A stretch of 64,000 nucleotides of DNA from an uncultured Ralstonia sp. (lineage in GTDB: Bacteria > Pseudomonadota > Gammaproteobacteria > Burkholderiales > Burkholderiaceae): contig CAJXMR010000006.1 in assembly GCA_913056305.1 (NCBI GenBank), positions 1-64,000 on the forward strand, read 5' to 3'. Below the pieces are notes generated by a model. That model did no database searches, was not told the DNA's origin, and saw only the letters and a list, made by a program, of their open reading frames with translations. Every line of letters starts with the position of its first letter. Positions within the stretch are counted from its first letter, which is position 1. The position numbers and the translations under genes were made by a program. Shown piece by piece: positions 1 through 9,329 of this stretch.

Positions 1-810
1 GCATTGACGCTGCGTCGATGTCTCGGTGCTGCGGAATGAGTTCTGAACACCATCCCTAGCTGAACGCCCCTCGGATTGCCCGTGCTTCAGATAGTGCACA
101 TAGCCATCGATCTTGCTGCCTTCAACATCGGGATTGTTCTCGGTGTACCAGCGCGCATTGAAATACCTAGCCGCGCGCCCTTCGTGCTTTCCATACGTCA
201 CATAATGCGCAAACGGATCTACGTTCCCCTGCAGCACGTCGGGATTCCGCTCGAGATACCACTTCCCGTCAAAATGCCCCCTTGAGAAGATGCCATTCTG
301 CAAGTCAACCTGCGGTTCAATGGATATCTTCCCCGCACCATCATCTACGATTGACGCTTGATTAGCGCACTCAATCATCAGCTCCCGGAGACCCGTGACA
401 GCGTTCTCCAATTGCAGCAATCGACGAGAATGCTTTTCGCCTTCAACACAAATTCGATTCTCAATCGATCGCAAGGACATGTCAGCGGCCCCGCGCTGGT
501 GAAAAAAACGCCCAACAAAGGGAAATTTCTTCCATCGTTCCGTACGCATCACCTTCGGCAAGCCGGGCAGAGTGGGTCGATTTTGCAGACCCTCACTCGA
601 CAGTGCAATCTGCCCCAGAATCTCTTGCTTACCAACGCCACTTCTTATACGCTTCAAATAGTATGTAAGACCTTCGGGATCCGGATTTCTCCCCAAAACA
701 CAAAGAAATGCCGCATGAATGAATTCCTCATCATGCAAATCCAGCAACTCCTCAACCGAATTGATTACACGGAATGAGCTAGCCTTGGCGATACTATTGG
801 AGAAATTCAT
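1..810 (-). CDS. DUF4214 / PDV-repeat polysaccharide-locus protein (partial, C-terminus beyond left edge)
   Basis: Reading the minus strand from an ATG at 808-810 gives 270 codons without a stop to base 1, so the gene runs off the window. Residues about 20-75 look like a DUF4214 domain (core LGRNPDPEGLTYYLKRI), a module often found in exported or surface-polysaccharide proteins. From residue 179 there are two tandem repeats of the type FD..WYL..NPDV, then HY...G..EGR, which in other loci precede glycosyltransferase domains. The C-terminal part, which would reveal an enzyme, is outside the window. It is the most downstream visible gene of the minus-strand capsule group, 73 bases after the methyltransferase stop. 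No strong ribosome binding site precedes the start. The reading frame and repeats are seen directly; a glycosyltransferase role is inferred. Confidence 0.75.
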   Translation of the reverse strand, partial: MNFSNSIAKASSFRVINSVEELLDLHDEEFIHAAFLCVLGRNPDPEGLTYYLKRIRSGVGKQEILGQIALSSEGLQNRPTLPGLPKVMRTERWKKFPFVGRFFHQRGAADMSLRSIENRICVEGEKHSRRLLQLENAVTGLRELMIECANQASIVDDGAGKISIEPQVDLQNGIFSRGHFDGKWYLERNPDVLQGNVDPFAHYVTYGKHEGRAARYFNARWYTENNPDVEGSKIDGYVHYLKHGQSEGRSARDGVQNSFRSTETSTQRQC

Positions 811-883
811 TTATCTAGACCCCATCACAATCTTATAATTTTGGACCTCACGACACAAACCCAAGGATCGTGTCGGCCCCATT

Positions 884-2713
884 TCATCGAGAACGAAAGA
901 ACTTCGCGCATGTACGTAATGGCGCAGTCAGACGCCAAGTCCAGTCACGCTGCACTCTATTCAATTCGCTTTCCAGTGTCAAAATCATCTGGGCCTCCGC
1001 TTCTCGCTGCGTATCGAGATTTTTTAGATTCTCTTCATGAAGCCGCGCCATTGCTTCCATTTCGCCACGCGTTTGAAGCTTGACCCGTGCAACTTCTGCC
1101 TCAAGAATTTCCCGATGCTTCTCGAATGCTTGCTCGGCCTGAAGCAGCCTGACTTGCGCAGCACCAATCTCCTGCCGCAACGAATCCTCGCGACCAGAGT
1201 GCTGTGCGCCAAGGGCGTCCAACTGACAGCGAGCGGATTCGATCTGCTTCTCCAACAATTGTCCGAACTCTTTCTGCCGTTGAACCAACTGCTCGCCAAT
1301 TGAGCGCTCCCTATCTGCCAGTACCCGGAGATGCTCCTGAACATCCCGTTGCGCCTGCAGGTTTACGCGCTCCAGCTCGGCTTCCACTTTCGAACGGCTG
1401 TCGTGAAATTGACGCTCAGCTTGGCGGAATTCGGCCTGAACTGCCTTAATCTCGGCGAGCAACTCCTCTTCGCGCTGCTTGTGCTGCCTGAGCACTTCAA
1501 ATCGATTCACTCGCTCGCCGTCGAGGTTTTCGTGCAATGCAGCGAGCTGCTTCGAAAAATCACGCTCCCTTTCTGCAAGAGCGTGCAACCCCTTCTCCAC
1601 TGCATCTCGAACATTCAACCGCAATTCGGAGACTTCTGCCTCAAACGCGCCTTGACGCACTCGGCCATCCTCTCTCTCTCGACTTAACTGGGCGTCCATG
1701 AACTCTAGACTCAAGTGGAGCGAAGCTTCGCGCTCCGCTAGCAACTCGCTTATCAACGCCGTCAAGTCTGAAGCTGGCAGACGCCCCTCATCCACTCCGC
1801 AAGTCTTCCAGTGAATGAGCGGATCTACCCCTGCGCCAATTAAATCTTGATTGTTTTCAAAATACCACTTACCTCTAACCTTATCTTCAAGCACCCTTGA
1901 ATCGGGCTTGGCGACGATATTAACAATCGTTGAAATCAATGGATTTCTCTGAGCATCGATATCTCGCCAAATATCTGACATAGGCTGCTCAAATATGCCA
2001 CCTCGCGTACTCGGCAGATCCGCATTGGAGGCAACCGCGACCCAGTACAGCGCTGAAGGCAGATTATCGGAACTTTTGGTGTCATCTCCCATTTCTTGAA
2101 ACGCAAGAGCTTCCGCACTATCCTGAGCAAAAAGTGCGGAGCCGAGAAGCACTCTCTGTCCGTATAACCTGACGTTCGCAAAATTTGAAACCAACAACTC
2201 CTGAAACTCTTCCCGATATAGTTCCTTCACATGGAACGGATTAGCATACCCAGGTTTCTCAGAATACTCAAACTTATCCGGGCTTGAGATAACCAGAACC
2301 CCACCTGGCCGAAGCACTCGTCTGATCTCCGACATCATGGCTTCATGCTCGTCATGATGTTCGATCGTCTCAAAGCTCACAACGAGATCGACAGACCCGT
2401 CGTCAACCGGCATATTGGCGCACGAACCCAAGCGGTACTCTAGATTCTCTCGTGGATATTTCATGCTGGCGTGCCGGACGGCCGCTTGAGAAATATCCAC
2501 GCCAATGACCTTAGCAGCGATTCCCGCCAAGTAGGCACTGCCATACCCTTCCCCACTGGCTATATCCAGCACGGTCTTCTTTGAGGCGAGCTGACCAGCA
2601 AAGATATATCTATGGTAGTGCTCCAACTCGATAACGCCTTCCATCTCGCCCGGCAAGAAGCGTTCAGCCTCAGCCGTCATCTGTTCCCCGGACCCACCAA
2701 TCAATTCACCCAT
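884..2713 (-). CDS. SAM-dependent methyltransferase with PDV repeat and long coiled coil
   Basis: The protein is 609 residues. Residues 48-58 (VLDIASGEGYG) are class I methyltransferase motif I, followed by an acidic GVD strand near 71-73 and the SFETIEHH and LRPGGVL motifs around 113-140, as in methyltransferase type 11 proteins. Residues 281-311 hold one PDV-like repeat related to those of the neighbouring gene at 1-810. From about 325 to 590 the sequence is rich in Glu, Arg, Gln and Leu with heptad character, so a long coiled coil is expected. The last 25 residues contain RDWTWRLTAPLR, basic and amphipathic and often seen at the ends of polysaccharide-locus proteins. Substrate is unknown. 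In ABC-exported polysaccharides a methyltransferase on a coiled-coil stalk (WbdD) caps the chain and sets its length, so a similar job is plausible here but not shown. Confidence 0.8.
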   Translation of the reverse strand: MGELIGGSGEQMTAEAERFLPGEMEGVIELEHYHRYIFAGQLASKKTVLDIASGEGYGSAYLAGIAAKVIGVDISQAAVRHASMKYPRENLEYRLGSCANMPVDDGSVDLVVSFETIEHHDEHEAMMSEIRRVLRPGGVLVISSPDKFEYSEKPGYANPFHVKELYREEFQELLVSNFANVRLYGQRVLLGSALFAQDSAEALAFQEMGDDTKSSDNLPSALYWVAVASNADLPSTRGGIFEQPMSDIWRDIDAQRNPLISTIVNIVAKPDSRVLEDKVRGKWYFENNQDLIGAGVDPLIHWKTCGVDEGRLPASDLTALISELLAEREASLHLSLEFMDAQLSREREDGRVRQGAFEAEVSELRLNVRDAVEKGLHALAERERDFSKQLAALHENLDGERVNRFEVLRQHKQREEELLAEIKAVQAEFRQAERQFHDSRSKVEAELERVNLQAQRDVQEHLRVLADRERSIGEQLVQRQKEFGQLLEKQIESARCQLDALGAQHSGREDSLRQEIGAAQVRLLQAEQAFEKHREILEAEVARVKLQTRGEMEAMARLHEENLKNLDTQREAEAQMILTLESELNRVQRDWTWRLTAPLRTCAKFFRSR

Positions 2714-2814
2714 ATTTACATTCCGCTTTATTAAAATCGCAGCGAATAGCTGTAATTGCAGCCTGGCTCTACCACACTATCCTCGGCACAACATCGAGTT
2801 AGTTGCCACCCGAA

Positions 2815-5124
2815 TCAGATGAGATGGAACCCCTCATTCTCGTACGACAGATTTGCGTTGTATGCTTCGTCACTCTTCAAGCGATCACCCCACTTCTGCT
2901 TCATGTATTCGAATTCCCGCGCGAACACCTCTTGCTTGGCTGGGGTATCGTCACGTCCACGACTGACCGACTCATGATGGAATAGTTTTGCATAGGGCGT
3001 GTAGACGTTCCTCCTGCCCTTTCGGACCAGCTCCAAGCAAAAGTCGACGTCATTGAATGCAACCGCTAGATTCTCTTCATCCAACCCGCCGACGCCCAGG
3101 TAGTCGTCGCGTTTTACGACGAGACATGCGCCCGTGACTGCTGTTACGTTCTGCGTGAGAACCGCGCGATAGCAATAGCCCGCATCATCGTCTCCGATGA
3201 ATCGATGGCCGTGCCCAGCCACACCTCCGAGGCCGACAATCACACCCGCATGCTGTACAGTGCCGTTCGAATATAGCAACTTTGCACCAACTGCCCCAAC
3301 CTCCGTGCGCAGCACGTGACCAACCATCTCATCCAGCCAATCAGGAGCAATCACTTCAACATCATTGTTAACAAGTGCAAGAATCTCCCCCTTCGAAGCC
3401 CTCACAGCAAAGTTATTGATGGCCGAATAATTGAAGGGCTTCGCGTAGCAAATTACTTTAATACGACTGTCTTGCTGTATGAGCGACAGATATTCAAGCG
3501 CCTCTTGATCCGTTGAGCCATTATCAACAACCAACAACTCCCAATTCTTATAAGTTGTCTTCCCAACAATGCTTTCGACACACGGCCGAAGCAATTCAAT
3601 TTTATCGCGCGTGGGTATAATTACACTTACCAGCGGGGGTTCCGCCGGAACGGGATACTTGACTCTATACAGGCATACCTCGCACCCCTCCTCAACAACC
3701 ACACCGGATGCGTGGAAATAGTTTTGCAACGCCCGCATACCCCCGCGCTTAACACCGTCCCGCTCATTTGAGCCATCGGCGTGTCGATGATAAAGAACCT
3801 TTGGAATATGAATAATACTTTTTGACGATATATTCTTTAGGTATCGCAACAACAAATCGTAATCCTCGGCACCCTCGAAGCCTTCTCTGTATCCCCCAAT
3901 TCGTTCCATCCGATCACGCCGAAAGATACCTAGATTTCCGATATAGTTGTGCGACGTAAGTAGATCTGGATTCCAGTCCGGCTTGAAGCGAGGGTTCAAC
4001 CTCCGATCCTCCGAATCTATTTCATCATCATCCGAATAAATGAACTCCACGTTCGGACGATCGCAAACCTCCTTGGCGCAATGATATAAAGCATGCAATG
4101 AGAGACGATCATACGGATTGAGCCGCCCAACAAACTGACCACTCGCGGCGGACAATCCAGCATTCAGCAGACGTGCAATATCGACATCGGAACCGTTAGC
4201 AAGCTCCGTTTCGATAATCTTGATGCGCTGGTCTTTGAGAGCCAGTGCTCGTACCGGCTCCAGCTTGGTGCCGGACGCTGGCCGTGCACTCACCACCAGG
4301 AGTTCCCAATCAGCGTAGATTTGATCTCTCAGAGCCTGCAGCGAGGCGCACAGCAGGTTCGGGTCTGCTGCGTACAAAGGCATCACCAAAGAGAAAACCG
4401 GTCGCGACGGCAATTGGGATAGCTGTTGCCGCAACGCTCTAAGGTCCGACTTCCGAAGCGTGTCGTGAACCTCGATGAACGTCGGATAGTCGTTACCGGC
4501 AAGGCGCTGCGCGCGCAGCTTCACCGTGCGCTCATAGGCGTCGCTCAGATCGCGGACGGCGCTTGCCCAAGTTAAACCAGCCCGGGCTGCAGGTGCCCGA
4601 TGCCTGAAACGCCATAGATCAAAGATCACCCGATGCGCACGGCGGAGAAAGCTTTCGGTCCCGCTTATCTTGTGGATATGCAGAGGGCTCTGCGAAAAGA
4701 AGCCCGGCGCAGCTGTGGGAGTCCAAGATAGGTGAGTCACACCCTCGGGCAAGAAGAAGACTTCCCGAGCGCTTCCGCGCAGGTTGGTTGGGATGGGTAT
4801 CTTGTAGCTTGCTCCGGAAGCCACAAACTCAATGTAGGCGTCCCGGCTGCCAGTATTGCGCGTTAACGCTGCTTCGAGATAGTACCAGCCAGATGCCGGT
4901 ACCGAGGGCATCGTCATGGTGAACCTGGGCGCATTGCTTGCTGCCCGGTACTCGCCCTTTTCTTGAGACAAGACCACTACGTCTTTTGCAGGTGCAATCG
5001 CAGTGCGGGTGTTCCATCGAGGAAGAAGCTCGACGAATCTCTCCAGAAGATTCTCGAATGCTGAAAGCGGCAAAAGCCGCGACTTGATTTCTTCCCCATC
5101 CGGGCTGCTCACGGTCGCTTTCAT
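2815..5124 (-). CDS. Two-domain family 2 glycosyltransferase
   Basis: The 769-residue protein has about 230 N-terminal residues of unknown fold, then two GT-A domains. The first begins near residue 244 ([15 protein letters not shown]) with a YSDDDEID metal-binding stretch at 363-370. The second begins near 498 ([15 protein letters not shown]) with VVDNGST at 532-538, NNDVEV and a [14 protein letters not shown] motif near 700. This layout is typical of large bifunctional GT2 enzymes that assemble capsule or O-antigen chains from nucleotide sugars at the inner membrane. No membrane segment is obvious. Its start overlaps the kpsT stop by 4 bases, so translation is probably coupled to the export genes. 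The sugar specificity cannot be read from sequence. GC content is clearly lower than in the operon right of 8.4 kb, which suggests a strain-specific cassette. Confidence 0.88.
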   Translation of the reverse strand: MKATVSSPDGEEIKSRLLPLSAFENLLERFVELLPRWNTRTAIAPAKDVVVLSQEKGEYRAASNAPRFTMTMPSVPASGWYYLEAALTRNTGSRDAYIEFVASGASYKIPIPTNLRGSAREVFFLPEGVTHLSWTPTAAPGFFSQSPLHIHKISGTESFLRRAHRVIFDLWRFRHRAPAARAGLTWASAVRDLSDAYERTVKLRAQRLAGNDYPTFIEVHDTLRKSDLRALRQQLSQLPSRPVFSLVMPLYAADPNLLCASLQALRDQIYADWELLVVSARPASGTKLEPVRALALKDQRIKIIETELANGSDVDIARLLNAGLSAASGQFVGRLNPYDRLSLHALYHCAKEVCDRPNVEFIYSDDDEIDSEDRRLNPRFKPDWNPDLLTSHNYIGNLGIFRRDRMERIGGYREGFEGAEDYDLLLRYLKNISSKSIIHIPKVLYHRHADGSNERDGVKRGGMRALQNYFHASGVVVEEGCEVCLYRVKYPVPAEPPLVSVIIPTRDKIELLRPCVESIVGKTTYKNWELLVVDNGSTDQEALEYLSLIQQDSRIKVICYAKPFNYSAINNFAVRASKGEILALVNNDVEVIAPDWLDEMVGHVLRTEVGAVGAKLLYSNGTVQHAGVIVGLGGVAGHGHRFIGDDDAGYCYRAVLTQNVTAVTGACLVVKRDDYLGVGGLDEENLAVAFNDVDFCLELVRKGRRNVYTPYAKLFHHESVSRGRDDTPAKQEVFAREFEYMKQKWGDRLKSDEAYNANLSYENEGFHLI

Positions 5125-5771
5125 GCGGCGGCCTGATAATACTCGTATGCGTCAGCAACATTATCAAAACAAGCCAACTCTCCTTTATGGAGAACCGCCG
5201 CTTTATCGCAATGAGCTACAATTTGCTCATGCTGATGGGACACAATAATCATGGCGCGATCTTTGCGCTTCTCGAACAGCTCGGTATTGCATTTAGCGTG
5301 AAATCTGCTATCACCAACCGCCACGACCTCATCAATCAAAAAACAATCGAAATCGATTGCCAGAGAGAGTGCAAATGCAAGGCGTGCCCGCATTCCTGAC
5401 GAATATTTCTTTACAGGCTCACCCAAATATACGCCCAGTTCGGAAAAATCTTCCACTTGAGGAATCACTGGAGCAGCATCCACGCCGTAAATTCGGCAGA
5501 TGAACCGAATGTTATCGAGGCCCGTCAATGAACCTTGAAAACCCCCAGCAAAAGCCAGCGGCCATGAAATACTCATTCTCCGGCTGATACGACCGGACGA
5601 AGGTAGTTCGGCGCCGCTGATTAGACGAATTAGCGTCGATTTCCCGGCACCATTCCGGCCCAGAATACCTATCTTTTCACCAGGGTTAATGGTGAAATTC
5701 AGCTTATTCAATACCACCCTTGAACCGCGCCGCGTGCTGTAACGCTTGGTTACGTCCTCTAGAATAATCAC
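5121..5771 (-). CDS. kpsT: Polysaccharide ABC exporter ATPase, KpsT/Wzt type
   Basis: This 216-residue protein is the ATPase of the group 2 capsule exporter. Walker A is GRNGAGKST (38-46), the signature is [13 protein letters not shown] (about 124-136) and Walker B is CFLIDEVV followed by the D-loop region [10 protein letters not shown]. The length matches the short KpsT form that lacks the C-terminal carbohydrate-binding domain of O-antigen Wzt proteins. That difference means the exporter should not select chains by a cap bound to this subunit, although another protein could do so. It overlaps the KpsM gene by 4 bases upstream and the glycosyltransferase gene by 4 bases downstream, which is classic operon packing. 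Confidence 0.93.
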   Translation of the reverse strand: MIILEDVTKRYSTRRGSRVVLNKLNFTINPGEKIGILGRNGAGKSTLIRLISGAELPSSGRISRRMSISWPLAFAGGFQGSLTGLDNIRFICRIYGVDAAPVIPQVEDFSELGVYLGEPVKKYSSGMRARLAFALSLAIDFDCFLIDEVVAVGDSRFHAKCNTELFEKRKDRAMIIVSHQHEQIVAHCDKAAVLHKGELACFDNVADAYEYYQAAA

Positions 5772-6565
5772 TCTGGTGTTACCCTTCGGCCGACCTCTCT
5801 GGACAAGGACAGGCCCAACAACGTGAGAAACAGACAGATCATGGCCATGTAGGGAATGTCGTAATGCGCCTGCACCGATGAACCGAAGTATCCTTCGCGC
5901 AAAATTTCAACCCCATGAACCATGGGTAGATAAAGAACAAGACGCCTAGCCTCCTCAGGGAGCCAGCCAACCATAAACATAGCGCCGGACAATGGAAATG
6001 TCAGATAGGTAACAGGATGCCAAACCTTCTCTACCACCTCCGAAATTTCACTCATCGCACCGACCGTCATCGCCAAGGCCGCCCCGAACCAGGCCAGCAT
6101 GAACCACCCGGTCAAGACCTTCAGAATGTCCTCTGGAACCGACATCCAGCCTACCGCGACGAAAACAGTACTAAGAATTACAAATGAAATGGTGGCGCCG
6201 GCTGCCTCGAGAATGATGCGCGAAACAAAGATATCGATAACCCTCACGTTACGGTGATACATGAGAGCCAAGTTCGGCTCCACCGCCTTCGCACAGCGAC
6301 CAGGCATGTTTCTCCAAAGAAGAACCGATGAATAACCTGTCACGGCAAAGGCAACAATTGGCATTTGCGCATCACCATGCAAACCAGAGAACGACCACAA
6401 TGCCGCGATGCCGAGCGTAAAAAGCATTGGCTCGACGAACATCCACATAAAGCCGATGTTGTGCCGGCCGTAGCGCGTGATGATCTCACGCATCAGTAGC
6501 GCCCAAATTACGCGCTGCTGTATGCGCAAAGAGCCCCGAAAGGACGTTGCACCATCGAATTTCAT
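5768..6565 (-). CDS. kpsM: Polysaccharide ABC exporter permease, KpsM/Wzm type
   Basis: The 265-residue protein has an N-terminal cytoplasmic segment with the family motif [20 protein letters not shown] and then about six hydrophobic segments (for example [52 protein letters not shown]). This is the ABC-2 permease pattern of KpsM and CtrC, the inner-membrane channel that exports lipid-linked capsule. It is translationally coupled to kpsT (4-base overlap) and lies 3 bases after the KpsE-like gene. Alternative: an O-antigen permease, but the short KpsT partner and the KpsE and KpsS homologues nearby favour capsule. Confidence 0.92.
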   Translation of the reverse strand: MKFDGATSFRGSLRIQQRVIWALLMREIITRYGRHNIGFMWMFVEPMLFTLGIAALWSFSGLHGDAQMPIVAFAVTGYSSVLLWRNMPGRCAKAVEPNLALMYHRNVRVIDIFVSRIILEAAGATISFVILSTVFVAVGWMSVPEDILKVLTGWFMLAWFGAALAMTVGAMSEISEVVEKVWHPVTYLTFPLSGAMFMVGWLPEEARRLVLYLPMVHGVEILREGYFGSSVQAHYDIPYMAMICLFLTLLGLSLSREVGRRVTPE

Positions 6566-6568
6566 CGC

Positions 6569-7873
6569 CTAATCCTTATGCTCACGAATCCCAGCGATAA
6601 GGATGGTTAGAACGCCGTAGACGATTAGGCTCAAGATGAATGTCGCAATGATTCCGCGCACACGCCGCGGCTCCATCGCTATATCTGGCTTGCTGGGTTG
6701 GGCGATACGCTCTAGGTAAAGCTGCTTGCGAAGTGCATCGTTCCTTGCCTGCTCCAGCGAAGCAAGCGCAGTGGCAAGCTGCTTGTCCGCAAATTCGCGC
6801 TCCAACTGCAGACGTTGATACTCTGCGGCCTTGTTCGCCAGCGAGAGGGGGCTACCCGCTACCTTACTGCTCTCTGCATCAATTTCCGCTTGAAGAGCAT
6901 CCCTGTGCTTCTCCAGCGCCGGAATCTGCGGATTATCTTTCGTGAAACCTTTCAGTTGCACCAACTGCGTCTTGGTAGCTATCAATTCATCTTGGAGCTT
7001 GGCAATTTGCTGGAGTTGAATGGTTGATTGCCGCTCCGGATCGATAACGCCCTTCTGATTGCGGTAGGATGATAGCGCAAGCGCCGCGGCCTTCGCCTTC
7101 GTTTCGGCCTTGGAAACTTCGCTTGCCGCAAAGTTAATTAGATCCTGGCGCCCCCGCTCATTGAGTCGGTTAACAAGGGCCTCCCCCATTTCAAGCAAGT
7201 ACTGATTGGCACGAAAAGCATCTTCTGCGGTAAACGCTCGCGTGGTGAGCACGGCAATAGACGAAGACGAATCCAATTGGATTCCAACCATCTTCTGGTA
7301 ATAGCGGTGTAGGGCTTCAAAACTATCATCCCAGTCCATACCAGCGAAACGGCTGAAGCGATCAACCTTGTCGCTTGCAAAAGCCTTGCCGATGCTCATT
7401 TTCTTGTCTAGTTCCCGCAGCGCATCTCGGGAGCGCATGAAATCCTGCACCGTATAGGCGTCGTCTTGAGAGCGCGAGAAGCCGGCCCCTTTGAGGAACA
7501 ATCCAAATGCTGAAGCCGATTGCCGATCGGGGCTGCGCACCACAAAGCGCGCTTCGGAGACATAGACGTCCGAAGCAACAACGCCAAAATAGAGCGTCGC
7601 GAGGACAGTTGGCACCACGACGGCGCCAAGAAAGAGCCGGTTGACGCGCTTCAAACGCTGCCAAAGCCCATTCCTGCTTCTGGTCGCCTCGGCGGCCGTG
7701 TCTTCCCTCAGTACCGTATCCAACGTATTTTCCAAAGCAGTGCGGCCCGGTGCCGCGCAGGGGACTGGTGCCCAGCTCCTGGGCAAGCGCTCAACGCCGG
7801 GCGATCGATCAAGGAACGCAGATTCACCTGCGCCATACCACCCCAATATGACGACCGCATGACGCGACCGCAT
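6569..7873 (-). CDS. kpsE: Capsule export inner-membrane protein, KpsE/WcbD/CtrB type
   Basis: The protein is anchored by one N-terminal membrane segment (LFLGAVVVPTVLATLYFGVV) and one near the C-terminus (GIIATFILSLIVYGVLTILI), with a large periplasmic, largely coiled-coil part between them and a FVVRSP motif after the first segment. That is the KpsE polysaccharide co-polymerase plan, linking the ABC exporter to the outer-membrane channel. The start is uncertain. The ATG at 7873 gives 434 residues, but the first 46 look like translated leader sequence, and a TTG at 7735 would begin with ENTLDTVLRE and give a cytoplasmic tail of normal KpsE length. No clear ribosome binding site supports either. 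It is the first gene of the minus-strand group, divergent from the KpsS-like gene. Confidence 0.88.
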   Translation of the reverse strand: MRSRHAVVILGWYGAGESAFLDRSPGVERLPRSWAPVPCAAPGRTALENTLDTVLREDTAAEATRSRNGLWQRLKRVNRLFLGAVVVPTVLATLYFGVVASDVYVSEARFVVRSPDRQSASAFGLFLKGAGFSRSQDDAYTVQDFMRSRDALRELDKKMSIGKAFASDKVDRFSRFAGMDWDDSFEALHRYYQKMVGIQLDSSSSIAVLTTRAFTAEDAFRANQYLLEMGEALVNRLNERGRQDLINFAASEVSKAETKAKAAALALSSYRNQKGVIDPERQSTIQLQQIAKLQDELIATKTQLVQLKGFTKDNPQIPALEKHRDALQAEIDAESSKVAGSPLSLANKAAEYQRLQLEREFADKQLATALASLEQARNDALRKQLYLERIAQPSKPDIAMEPRRVRGIIATFILSLIVYGVLTILIAGIREHKD

Positions 7874-8120
7874 GTCGGCAGCCGCAAACCAGCGAATGGG
7901 GGCACCGATTATAGCCAGCGCTTCATGGCACCGCTATTGCGCGCCGCCGCCAAACGCATCGGTTTAACAACGGCTCTGGGCCTTCCCCTTACGAGGCATC
8001 GCCGCCTACGGTATCCTCCCACCCTGCCCGAAGGGTCACCGTCGCAGGCCTTGCCATGCCGTGCGGATCTGACTGCTCCGCCTTTTTCTCTAATACTCAG
8101 CCTGCCGCCCGCCCCAACTG
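7874..8120. promoter_or_regulatory. Divergent intergenic region between the two capsule transcription units
   Basis: The 247 bases between the KpsE-like and KpsS-like genes must carry the promoters for both halves of the locus, since transcription diverges here. I could not point to a convincing -10/-35 pair or to a JUMPstart/ops element. The region is GC-rich, and the open frames in it look like chance frames rather than genes. If the KpsE gene starts at the TTG at 7735, the region is about 385 bases. Confidence 0.4.
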
Positions 8121-9329
8121 ATGCGCCGATCGTTTCTCGCCCTGCAAGGCACGGCCTCCCCTTTCTTCCGCCAGCTGTTATCCGCCCTGAGCGCGCGCGG
8201 ACACCATGTGCAACGGGTGAACTTCTGCGGAGGCGATCTCGCGTACGCGGGCCCCGAGGCTGGGTGCAATTACGCGGACGAACTGCAGGCCCTATCTGGC
8301 TGGTATTCCGACACACTTAAATCAGGTAATTTCACTGACACCCTACTCTTTGGGGATTGCAGAAAGATTCACGAGCCGATATATCCGAACGCCCAACAAA
8401 ATAATGTTCGTGTGAATGTGTTTGAAGAGGGTTATGTCCGGCCGCACTGGTTTACGATGGAAGTGCACGGCGTAAATGGCCGCTCGCGGCTGCCGCGCGA
8501 CCCCGCGTGGTATCGCGCGCACCGCGCCGAGACGCCGCCCCACCCTCCCGGCCAAACCACCGGCTACAACCTCTACGAACGCGCTTACCACGACATCCGC
8601 TACCGCATGGCAAATGCCCTGTACGCCAGCCGCTTCCCGCACTATGAGAGCCATCGCCCCAACAACGGCTACCGCGAATACGCAGGGCTGGCCCGGCGCC
8701 TGCTCCTGGAGCGCCAGTACCGGACCGAAGCGGAACGAGTCACTGAGCGCCTGCTGGCAAAGAAGCTGCCCTACTACCTGTTTCCGCTGCAGCTGAATTC
8801 GGACTCCCAGATCCAGGTCCATTCACCGTTCGATGGCATCCGGCAGGCGATTGACCATGTGCTCGCCTCGTTCGCGGCGCATGCGCCCACTGGTGCGCTG
8901 CTGGTCATCAAGAATCATCCGCTTGACACCGGGCTGATCGAGTATCGCCAGTACGCAAAGAAGGCGGCAAAGACGCTGGGCATGGCAGACCGTCTTGAGT
9001 TCATCGATGCCGGCCATCTGCCGACCTTGCTCGACCATGCGCGTGGCGTGGTGGTGGTCAACAGCACGGTCGGGCTGTCCGCCCTGCACCACCGTCGGCC
9101 ACTGAAGGCATTGGGGACGGCGATCTACGACATGGAAGGCATGACCTGGCAAGGCGGCCTGGATACCTTCTGGCGAGAAGCGGAAGGGCCGGACATGGAC
9201 TTGTACCAGGCGTTCCTGGACTACCTGGTGCACCACACGCAGATCAACGGCGATTTCTATACACGTACCGGCATCGCGATGGCCACGGCGGGTGCGGTGA
9301 CGCGACTGGAGGCTGGAACCCATGCCTGA
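8121..9329 (+). CDS. wcbO: KpsS-like capsule polysaccharide protein (WcbO/RkpJ type)
   Basis: The 402-residue protein matches the KpsS family: an N-terminal FLALQGTASPFFRQL motif (5-19), the conserved EEGYVRPHW motif (102-110), and a second half with IKNHPLDTG and NSTVGLSAL, as in nucleotide-sugar-binding GT-B-like domains. In E. coli group 2 capsules KpsS adds the first beta-Kdo to the phospholipid acceptor. Homologues are WcbO in the Burkholderia capsule locus and RkpJ in rhizobia. A KpsC partner was not seen in the window. Bases 8281-8460 (residues about 54-113) are much AT-richer than both flanks, so the gene may be a recombinant. It overlaps the next gene by 8 bases. Start chosen at the first ATG that retains the conserved N-terminus. 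Confidence 0.87.
   Translation: MRRSFLALQGTASPFFRQLLSALSARGHHVQRVNFCGGDLAYAGPEAGCNYADELQALSGWYSDTLKSGNFTDTLLFGDCRKIHEPIYPNAQQNNVRVNVFEEGYVRPHWFTMEVHGVNGRSRLPRDPAWYRAHRAETPPHPPGQTTGYNLYERAYHDIRYRMANALYASRFPHYESHRPNNGYREYAGLARRLLLERQYRTEAERVTERLLAKKLPYYLFPLQLNSDSQIQVHSPFDGIRQAIDHVLASFAAHAPTGALLVIKNHPLDTGLIEYRQYAKKAAKTLGMADRLEFIDAGHLPTLLDHARGVVVVNSTVGLSALHHRRPLKALGTAIYDMEGMTWQGGLDTFWREAEGPDMDLYQAFLDYLVHHTQINGDFYTRTGIAMATAGAVTRLEAGTHA

Noticed and set aside
7520..8320. A 266-codon plus-strand frame covering the divergent capsule promoter region
   Set aside because: It overlaps both the KpsE-like and KpsS-like genes in another frame and has no domain; it is a GC-driven chance frame.
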